A stretch of 40,161 nucleotides of DNA from Loigolactobacillus backii. GTDB lineage: Bacteria > Bacillota > Bacilli > Lactobacillales > Lactobacillaceae. Below are positions 33,966 to 40,161 of the stretch, piece by piece. Each line of letters begins with the position of its first letter. Positions within the stretch are counted from its first letter, which is position 1. The notes under the pieces were generated by a model that saw only the letters and a program-made list of their open reading frames with translations, was not told the origin of the DNA and did not search any database. The DNA lies in NCBI RefSeq assembly GCF_003946275.1, contig NZ_RHNQ01000018.1, positions 1-40,161 of the forward strand, in the 5' to 3' direction. Made by a program: the position numbers and the translations under genes.

Positions 33966-34424
33966 CTAATTGCCAAAATGTGAAATGAGAACATCACAGC
34001 TTGCAGAACGGACAACGTAACTTGCCGTTGAACCAACTAGAGCCCGGGCAACAACACCCTTACCAGTTGGGCCTAGCAGAATGAGATCAACGGCATGATC
34101 AATGGTAAAGTCATGGGCAATGACCGTCTTAGGATTGCCAAAGCGAATATGAATATCGAGATCAGTGAAGCCATAGTTTGCGGCTTCTTCTTTTAAACCA
34201 TTTAGTTGATTTTGTGTTTTTTTAACTAGTCGATCAGTATAATTATCACGCTCTTCACTCTTTTTAAAATCATAGTGGTAGTCCTCGTTCCAAATATCGA
34301 GAACTGTCAGTAAGAAGATATGTCCGTGATTTGTGCGGGCAGTTTGCAGTGCTTGTAAGAAAGCATTATGTGCTTGTTTTGATCCATCAATTGCAACAAG
34401 AATATTTTGGTAAGCCTGTGCCAT
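33966..34424 (-). CDS. Universal stress protein, UspA family (second copy)
   Basis: The 152-aa protein has the ATP signature G-PT-G-9x-G-S-T (GPTGKGVVARALVGST) and an opening YQNILVAIDGSKQAHNAF. The start at 34424 follows GGGAG; a frame starting five codons earlier includes it. A TATACT -10 lies upstream (minus strand, near 34463) without a good -35. It is a paralogue of 3088-3522. Confidence 0.92.
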   Translation of the reverse strand: MAQAYQNILVAIDGSKQAHNAFLQALQTARTNHGHIFLLTVLDIWNEDYHYDFKKSEERDNYTDRLVKKTQNQLNGLKEEAANYGFTDLDIHIRFGNPKTVIAHDFTIDHAVDLILLGPTGKGVVARALVGSTASYVVRSASCDVLISHFGN

Positions 34425-34700
34425 TGTCACCACTCCCATCTAATTCAAACCTTAAAGTTAGTATACCGCTTGCCTTTGTGTGATGACAGCATAAAGCTAG
34501 GAAGTGCTTAAAAAGATGCTGATTTTGCTTTTTTAACACGTTTCTGCTAAATTAAGCTGCAAAGTACTGGTAAGGTAATTTGCAAATATGGCTGGTTTAC
34601 CCGTTTGAATTTAGCATTATTGAAAAACAGGCCGACTTTTATTTAAACGGGGGCTATGATAGAATATCGTGTAGATTGTTTTTCAAGGAGGTTACTTAGT

Positions 34701-35063
34701 ATGGCTGTTCGAATTAAGACCCAATACGGGACGATTGATATTTCCAATACGGTCATTGCAACGGTTGTTGGTGGTGCCGCAACGGATGTGTACGGCATTA
34801 TCGGTATGGCCAGTAAAAATCAAATTCGTGATAATTTAAATGATATTTTAAGAAAAGAAAACTACGCACGTGGGGTTGTTGTTCGCCAAGAAGAAAATGG
34901 CGTTGCAATTGACGTCTACATTATTGTTGGTTATGGCACTAAAATTTCAGAAGTTTGTCGTAATGTCCAAGATAAAGTGAAGTATAATTTAGAAACAATG
35001 CTCGGTGTTTCGGCAAATTCCGTGAATGTTTTTGTTCAAGGTGTCCGGGTGTTAGCCGATTAA
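34701..35063 (+). CDS. yloU: Asp23/Gls24 family protein, YloU type
   Basis: The 120-aa Asp23-domain protein starts MAVRIKTQYGTIDISNTVIA and continues VVGGAATDVYGIIGMASK and VAIDVYIIVGYGTKI. The start at 34701 follows CAAGGAGG after nine bases. It precedes fakA by 15 bases, the usual YloU-YloV pairing, which suggests a link with fatty-acid or envelope metabolism. Confidence 0.93.
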   Translation: MAVRIKTQYGTIDISNTVIATVVGGAATDVYGIIGMASKNQIRDNLNDILRKENYARGVVVRQEENGVAIDVYIIVGYGTKISEVCRNVQDKVKYNLETMLGVSANSVNVFVQGVRVLAD

Positions 35064-35078
35064 TGAGGAGGATCTGTT

Positions 35079-36749
35079 TTGGAAGTAACTGAAATAAGAG
35101 CAGAAAAATTTCAAGATATGGTGCGGATCGGCTCCCACCGTTTAAATAAGAATGCTGATTTTGTTAACTCACTAAATGTTTTTCCCGTTCCTGATGGTGA
35201 CACTGGAACAAATATGAGTTTGTCATTTGGCAGTGGGGCTAAGGCGGTTAATGAGGCCAAGGTAACAACTGTTGGTGATCTTGCCCAGGCGCTTGCTAAG
35301 GGGCTTTTAATGGGCGCTCGTGGTAATTCTGGTGTCATTACATCACAGCTTTTCCGTGGCTTTGCTAAAAGTGTGGCTGGCAAATCAACGCTTAGCGCAC
35401 AAGATTTGACCCAAGCCTTGATGAGTGGTGTCGAGACGGCCTATAAGGCTGTAATGAAGCCAGTCGAAGGGACAATTCTAACAGTTGCCCGTGAAGCTGC
35501 GCGGGCTGCAAATAAGACCGTTAAAACAACGGATGATGCCACCGAAGTTATGCGGGCGGTGGTCATTGCTGCTAAGGAATCTTTGGCTAAAACACCTGAT
35601 TTATTGCCGGTTTTAAAAGAAGTTGGTGTGGTTGATTCTGGTGGCCAGGGGCTTGTATTTGTCTATGAGGGCTTTTTGGAAGGGCTCTCCGGTGATGCAG
35701 AAAACGAGGATGTTTATACCCCTGATGAAAGTGAAATGGATGAGATGGTTAACGCCATGCATCATCAGAGCGTTCAGAGTCAAATTGCTACCGATGACAT
35801 TGAGTACGGCTATTGCACTGAAATGATGGTCGGTTTAGGCCAAGATGGTGCAACCAAGCAATTTAATTATGACGATTTTCGCAATTATTTAGATGGCTTA
35901 GGTAATTCATTATTAGTTGTTAATGATGAAGAGGTTGTTAAGGTCCACGTTCACACTGAGCATCCAGGAACGGTGTTAAATTACGGCCACCAGTTTGGCT
36001 CAATGATGAAGATTAAGATTGATAACATGCGCCTACAGCACGAAACAATTTTGGAACACGATGAAGAAGAAAGAAACGAGCCCGCTGAGCCAGTTGATTA
36101 TGGGATTGTTGCAATTGTTTCTGGTAAAGGTGTTGGCGATCTCTTCAAGAGTCTTGGTGCCACGGTTATTTTAAGTGGTGGTCAAACAATGAATCCTAGT
36201 ACGGCTGATATTGTAGCGGCCATCAAGCAGGCTAACGCTAAGCGAGTTTTGGTGTTGCCAAATAATGGGAATATTTTATTAGCGGCCCAGGAAGCGGCAA
36301 AGGTCGTTGAAATTCCAGTTGAAATTGTGCCAAGTAAAACAATTTCCCAAGGAATGACCTCACTGCTTGCTTTCAATCCTGGTGATGATCTAAAAACGAA
36401 TCAAACTAATATGCAATCCAGTTTGGCCGATGTGATCAGTGGTCAAGTGACGAAGGCTATTCGCGATACCACCATCGACGGGCTTGAAATTCATAAAGAT
36501 GATTTTATGGGCATTATTGATGGTAAAATCAAGATTTCAGAGCCAGATCGGCAGCAGGCCGCTCAAAAAATGATTCAGGCCATGCTAAATGAAGATAGTG
36601 AAATTGTGACGCTTCTTGTTGGTGAAGGTGGTACAAAACAAGAAGCCCAGGCCATTGCTGATCAAATCACGGAAGCTAATGAAGATATCGAAGTGGAAAT
36701 CCACGATGGTGGGCAGCCCGTTTATCCGTATTTAGTTTCGGTGGAATAA
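35079..36749 (+). CDS. fakA: Fatty acid kinase subunit FakA (DAK domain)
   Basis: The 556-aa protein has an N-terminal DhaL-type kinase domain (PVPDGDTGTNMSLSF, ARGNSGVITSQLFRG) and a C-terminal FakB-interacting region. With a FakB protein it phosphorylates exogenous fatty acids, which PlsX (in this window) can then exchange with acyl-ACP for phospholipid synthesis. The TTG start follows GAGGAGG. No fakB is nearby. Confidence 0.95.
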   Translation: MEVTEIRAEKFQDMVRIGSHRLNKNADFVNSLNVFPVPDGDTGTNMSLSFGSGAKAVNEAKVTTVGDLAQALAKGLLMGARGNSGVITSQLFRGFAKSVAGKSTLSAQDLTQALMSGVETAYKAVMKPVEGTILTVAREAARAANKTVKTTDDATEVMRAVVIAAKESLAKTPDLLPVLKEVGVVDSGGQGLVFVYEGFLEGLSGDAENEDVYTPDESEMDEMVNAMHHQSVQSQIATDDIEYGYCTEMMVGLGQDGATKQFNYDDFRNYLDGLGNSLLVVNDEEVVKVHVHTEHPGTVLNYGHQFGSMMKIKIDNMRLQHETILEHDEEERNEPAEPVDYGIVAIVSGKGVGDLFKSLGATVILSGGQTMNPSTADIVAAIKQANAKRVLVLPNNGNILLAAQEAAKVVEIPVEIVPSKTISQGMTSLLAFNPGDDLKTNQTNMQSSLADVISGQVTKAIRDTTIDGLEIHKDDFMGIIDGKIKISEPDRQQAAQKMIQAMLNEDSEIVTLLVGEGGTKQEAQAIADQITEANEDIEVEIHDGGQPVYPYLVSVE

Positions 36750-36773
36750 TTAAATTTTATAGTTAAGTTATGG

Positions 36774-36851
36774 TGGGTTAAAGGACATTTCTGGATGATT
36801 AAGTGATGCTTATTCAAGAAACTAATTGTCTTTTAACCCATGTTTTTGTTT
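36774..36851 (+). terminator. Long hairpin between fakA and recG
   Basis: TGGGTTAAAGGACA (36774-36787) pairs with TGTCTTTTAACCCA (36827-36840): 14 pairs with one G-U, a 39-base loop containing an inner TTTCT/AGAAA, then TGTTTTTGTTT. It is a terminator or attenuator; recG starts only 18 bases later. Confidence 0.75.
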
Positions 36852-36868
36852 GGAGAGAGGAGAAAATA

Positions 36869-38917
36869 ATGGTTGTTGGAAAAAGTTTGCAGGATTCCGT
36901 TGCTGTTTTGCCTGGAGTTGGTCCCAAACGTGTGCAGGCTCTTAGCGAATTAAAAATTACAACAATCGCCGATTTATTACATTATTTTCCCTTTCGTTAT
37001 GAAGATCTTAAAGTTGTTGATTTAAATGAGGCCGCCGATCAAGAAAAGGTGACGCTAAAAGGAACCGTCGTCTCAGATGCAATTGTGAGTCGTTTTGGCC
37101 GCGGTCGTAATCGGTTAAACGTCCGGCTCTTAATTAAGCACGATGTAATCATAGTCACTTTCTTTAACCAACCATGGCTTAAGGATAAATTTGTGACCGG
37201 CGCCGAAATTGCAATCTATGGTAAGTGGGACGCCAAGCGAAAAAGTTTGACTGGCATGAAAGTACTGGCGGTTAAAAATTCCAATAATCCAGCGTTTGCG
37301 TCTATTTACAGTGTTAGTAAGAACATTCATCAGAGTACGCTGGTAAAGCTTATTCGCGATGCTTTTACAAGCTACCAGGATTGTATTAGTGATATTATTC
37401 CGGCCGCATTGCAACAAAAGTACCGATTACTTTCCGAAAAAGCGACAATTGCCGGAATGCATTTTCCAAAAACACAGCAAGAAGCAAATGCCGCCCGGCG
37501 AACCGCTATTTTCGAAGAGTTCTTTTTGTTTCAAATGACAATGCAGTTAGTTAAGCAGCGTGAACAGGCGCCGCAAGAGGGCATGGTGGTTGCTTATGAT
37601 AATCAGAAGTTACGGGCCTTTATTAAGACCTTACCGTTTGAATTAACCAACGCCCAAAAGCGAGTTGTTAACGAGATTTGTCGTGATTTAAAATCAACGA
37701 AACACATGAATCGACTACTGCAAGGTGATGTTGGTAGTGGGAAAACGATCGTGGCTGCAATTGTGATGTACGCCGCGGTTACTGCTGGACTGCAGGCGGC
37801 CTTGATGGCACCAACCGAAATTTTGGCGGAACAGCACTACAAGAACTTGACCAAGTTATTTGCGCCGTTTAACGTCAAAATTGTGCTGTTAACTGGTTCA
37901 ACTAAAACTAAGGTCCGGAAAGAAATTTTAGCTGGTCTTGCTGCTGGAACCGTTCAGATGATTATCGGAACGCACGCATTAATCCAAAAGGGCGTTGATT
38001 TTTCCGATTTAGGGTTAGCAATTACTGATGAGCAACACCGTTTTGGGGTAAATCAGCGGCGGATTTTACGAGAAAAGGGTTACCGGCCTGATATTTTGGC
38101 AATGACGGCCACGCCGATCCCGCGTACTTTAGCAATCACGGCCTTTGGAGAAATGGATGTTTCAACAATTGACGAGCTGCCGGCCGGGCGAATTCCGATT
38201 AAAACCTCTTGGATTCGTAGTAACCAGGTTCCTAATGCACTAACTTTTATGCAAAAAGAATTGGCCAAGCATAACCAGGCCTACGTCATTACACCCTTAA
38301 TCGAAGAATCGGAAAGTATGGATTTAAAGAACGCGCAAGAAATCTACCAGAATATGCAATTGGCCTTTGAACCAACTTACCGGGTTGGCTTACTTCATGG
38401 GCAAATGAAGGCCGACGAAAAAGAGTCGGTAATGGCTGATTTTAAGGCCAATGATTTTCAAGTTCTTGTGGCGACAACAGTAATTGAAGTTGGTGTTGAT
38501 GTTCCTAATGCGACGACCATGTTAATTTTTGATGCTGATCGTTTTGGCCTATCGCAACTTCACCAGTTGCGCGGCCGAATTGGGCGGGGGAAGGCTGCCT
38601 CTTTCTGTATTTTAGTTGCTGATCCCAAAAATCAAACTGGAATTGAACGAATGCAAGTCATGACGGAAACTAACGATGGGTTTAAAGTTTCGCAAAAAGA
38701 TTTAGAATTACGGGGACCCGGGGACGTTCTTGGTGAAAAGCAGTCCGGCATGCCCGAATTCAAAGTTGGTGATCCGGTCGCTGACTTTGCGGTTTTAGAG
38801 ACGGCACAACTGGAAGCACAAAAATTATTAACGAATAATAACTTAGATTTATCGGCCAATGAACAACTGAAGGACTATTTGGAACATGAAACTAAGGCTT
38901 ACCAGAACTTAGATTGA
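36869..38917 (+). CDS. recG: ATP-dependent DNA helicase RecG
   Basis: The 682-aa helicase remodels stalled forks and Holliday junctions. It has the N-terminal wedge/OB domain, Walker A GDVGSGKTIVAA near residue 286, DEQHRFG near 386, and the conserved GRGKAASFC and GPGDVLGEKQSG regions. The start at 36869 follows GAGAGGAG; upstream starts fall inside the hairpin. plsX follows after 12 bases. Confidence 0.97.
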   Translation: MVVGKSLQDSVAVLPGVGPKRVQALSELKITTIADLLHYFPFRYEDLKVVDLNEAADQEKVTLKGTVVSDAIVSRFGRGRNRLNVRLLIKHDVIIVTFFNQPWLKDKFVTGAEIAIYGKWDAKRKSLTGMKVLAVKNSNNPAFASIYSVSKNIHQSTLVKLIRDAFTSYQDCISDIIPAALQQKYRLLSEKATIAGMHFPKTQQEANAARRTAIFEEFFLFQMTMQLVKQREQAPQEGMVVAYDNQKLRAFIKTLPFELTNAQKRVVNEICRDLKSTKHMNRLLQGDVGSGKTIVAAIVMYAAVTAGLQAALMAPTEILAEQHYKNLTKLFAPFNVKIVLLTGSTKTKVRKEILAGLAAGTVQMIIGTHALIQKGVDFSDLGLAITDEQHRFGVNQRRILREKGYRPDILAMTATPIPRTLAITAFGEMDVSTIDELPAGRIPIKTSWIRSNQVPNALTFMQKELAKHNQAYVITPLIEESESMDLKNAQEIYQNMQLAFEPTYRVGLLHGQMKADEKESVMADFKANDFQVLVATTVIEVGVDVPNATTMLIFDADRFGLSQLHQLRGRIGRGKAASFCILVADPKNQTGIERMQVMTETNDGFKVSQKDLELRGPGDVLGEKQSGMPEFKVGDPVADFAVLETAQLEAQKLLTNNNLDLSANEQLKDYLEHETKAYQNLD

Positions 38918-38929
38918 GAGGCGTTTATA

Positions 38930-39949
38930 ATGAAATTAGCAGTTGATGCGATGGGCGGCGACAACGCACCCAAGACAATTATTGAGGGCGTTGAACGTGC
39001 CCGGGATAAATTTCCTGATATTGAGTTTCAGTTATACGGTGACGAAAAGAAAATTCGCGCTGAAATCAAGTCGGAAACAAGATTAACGGTTGTTCCCACA
39101 ACGGAAGAGATTTTAGATACCGAAGAGCCAGTTCGCGCCGTCCGTCGTAAAAAGGATGCGTCGATGGTTGTTGCTGCCCAGGCGGTTAAAGCTGGCAAAG
39201 CTGACGCAATTTTTTCAGCGGGGAGTACTGGGGCGCTATTGGCCTCTGGGTTATTTATTATTGGCCGAATTAAAGGAATTGATCGGCCAGGCTTAATGCC
39301 GACCTTGCCTGATTTTAAGAATGATGGCCAGTTCAATATCTTGGATATTGGTGCTAACGCTGATACAAAACCAGATAATCTTTACCAGTATGCGGTATTA
39401 GGTAACTATTACGCTAAAAATATGCGCCAAATTGATAATCCCCGGATTGCGTTATTAAATAATGGCACGGAGCCTGAAAAAGGTGATTTGGTGCATAAAG
39501 CGGCCTATCAACTCTTGGCGGCCAATCCTGATTTGAATTTCGTTGGAAACATCGAAGCACGTGAATTATTAAACGGTGCGGCGGACGTTGTTGTAACGGA
39601 TGGTTTTACTGGTAACGCGGCTTTGAAATCAATGGAAGGTACAGCAATGGCGATTATGCGTTTACTTAAAAAGACAATCATGGCCAGTGGCACTCGGGGT
39701 AAACTTGGTGGGCTCCTGTTAAAGCCAAGTTTAAATACGATGCGGGATGCCTTTGATTATTCACGTTATGGTGGAGCTGTATTACTAGGTTTGCAGGCTC
39801 CAGTGGTTAAAACTCACGGGACGGCCTCACCAGATGCCGTCTATTACACGGTTAGTCAAATTCGCGACATGGTGCAAAATAATGTTGTCACTGATGTAGT
39901 GGACTATTTTGGCAAGCATCAATTAGAAAAGCATCCGGAAAATAAATAA
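38930..39949 (+). CDS. plsX: Phosphate acyltransferase PlsX
   Basis: The 339-aa enzyme makes acyl-phosphate from acyl-ACP (or the reverse) for phospholipid synthesis with PlsY. It starts [20 protein letters not shown] and contains [12 protein letters not shown] and [16 protein letters not shown] precedes the ATG. acpP normally follows plsX in this family, but an ISL3-type element begins 67 bases after the stop. Confidence 0.97.
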   Translation: MKLAVDAMGGDNAPKTIIEGVERARDKFPDIEFQLYGDEKKIRAEIKSETRLTVVPTTEEILDTEEPVRAVRRKKDASMVVAAQAVKAGKADAIFSAGSTGALLASGLFIIGRIKGIDRPGLMPTLPDFKNDGQFNILDIGANADTKPDNLYQYAVLGNYYAKNMRQIDNPRIALLNNGTEPEKGDLVHKAAYQLLAANPDLNFVGNIEARELLNGAADVVVTDGFTGNAALKSMEGTAMAIMRLLKKTIMASGTRGKLGGLLLKPSLNTMRDAFDYSRYGGAVLLGLQAPVVKTHGTASPDAVYYTVSQIRDMVQNNVVTDVVDYFGKHQLEKHPENK

Positions 39950-40016
39950 GTTTGACTAGACAAGTTGTTTGAAAAACAGTAAACTACTTATGAACTTCAG
40001 CCATTTAGAATTTTTC

Positions 40017-40042
40017 GGCTCTCTGTCAAATCCTGTTGATAG
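40017..40042 (+). repeat. Terminal inverted repeat of the right IS copy
   Basis: The 26-base end matches the left one at 19 of 26 positions, identical in the outer 6 and inner 11 bases. Confidence 0.75.
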
Positions 40043-40050
40043 CCAATTTT

Positions 40051-40090
40051 ACAGTGTTAGAAGTTAGGCAACTTCTAATGCTGTTTTTTT
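40051..40090 (+). terminator. Terminator in the IS 3' end
   Basis: ACAGTGTTAGAAGTT pairs with AACTTCTAATGCTGT (15 positions, two G-T) around loop AGGC, followed by seven T. The transposase stop lies in its loop. It would stop transcription leaving plsX into the element. Confidence 0.85.
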
Positions 40091-40161
40091 ATTTGGTTTG
40101 GTGCGCATTTGTTGTAGTTTGATCCGTGAAACTAAATGGTGATAGTTGCGAAAACCAAAGG
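40064..40161 (-). CDS. ISL3-family transposase, C-terminal part (partial)
   Basis: The visible end reads FGFRNYHHLVSRIKLQQMR... and ends at TAA 40066-40064. The GFRNYHHLVSRI segment is the conserved C-terminal motif of ISL3 transposases (G-[FY]-x-N-[FY]-x-x-[FL]-x-x-R-I). The rest lies beyond the right edge. Confidence 0.75.
   Translation of the reverse strand, partial: FGFRNYHHLVSRIKLQQMRTKPNKKTALEVA

Larger units (their letters stand above)
40017..40161 (-). mobile_element. 3' end of an ISL3-family insertion sequence (cut by window edge)
   Basis: Starts with terminal sequence GGCTCT...CCTGTTGATAG, followed by a hairpin and the last 31 codons of a minus-strand transposase. It has the same orientation as the element at 1-207, but the opposite end is present. 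Confidence 0.8.

Noticed and set aside
1-40161. Composite transposon carrying the whole window
   Set aside because: The content is essential chromosomal core genes in conserved order; two flanking IS copies are better explained by independent insertions or by contig breaks at repeats.
1-40161. CRISPR array, toxin-antitoxin pair or restriction system
   Set aside because: No regularly spaced repeats, and no paired small genes or methyltransferase/nuclease genes with such features, were seen.

Overview
The window looks like a low-to-mid GC chromosome segment of a lactic acid bacterium of the family Lactobacillaceae. The reasons are the gene content and order (pepX; rplU-prp-rpmA with an L21 leader; a gmk-rpoZ ... 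coaBC-priA-fmt-rsmB-stp-pknB-rsgA-rpe-thiN cluster; fakA-recG-plsX), frequent TTG/GTG starts, strong AGGAGG ribosome sites and Firmicutes-type promoters. I did not assign a species. Almost everything is conserved housekeeping; I found no CRISPR array, prophage, toxin-antitoxin pair or clear new defence system.

Layout. 1-207 is the end of an ISL3-type insertion sequence, and 40017-40161 is the opposite end of a related element in the same orientation, so the window is bounded by IS copies on both sides. 353-3522 (minus strand) holds pepX, a 50-aa membrane protein and a UspA protein. 3976-5385 is an NAD(P)-dependent aldehyde/succinate-semialdehyde dehydrogenase with a possible cre site. 5386-9298 is the most accessory-like stretch: a structured intergenic region, an unknown protein overlapping a zinc-ribbon protein, tRNA-Arg(TCT) with a consensus promoter, a region of short direct repeats behind the tRNA, an AT-rich orphan gene, a low-complexity lipoprotein, a PAS protein, another small unknown protein and a cytochrome b5-like protein.

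9448-10611 is the ribosomal rplU-prp-rpmA operon with its L21 leader; Prp trims the N-terminal extension of L27. 10695-20272 carries pepP, efp, yqhY (Asp23 family), nusB, folD, xseA, xseB, ispA, tlyA, argR and recN, several with overlapping ends. Directly after recN, on the opposite strand, is a small gene (20410-20730) whose promoter holds two LexA-type SOS boxes, one lying between the -35 and -10. 20886-33597 runs through ydbC, gmk, rpoZ, coaBC, priA, fmt, rsmB, stp, pknB, rsgA, rpe and thiN. 33654-34424 (minus) has rpmB and a second UspA protein. 34701-39949 has yloU, fakA, recG and plsX, and then the IS interrupts the neighbourhood where acpP would usually follow.

The points most worth checking are: the SOS-controlled small gene beside recN; an untranslated region before yqhY where one CCTCC can pair with either of two Shine-Dalgarno sequences; a dispersed noncoding repeat (5476-5525 and 22161-22213); repeats behind tRNA-Arg that may be a relic of integration; and a long terminator-like hairpin in front of recG.
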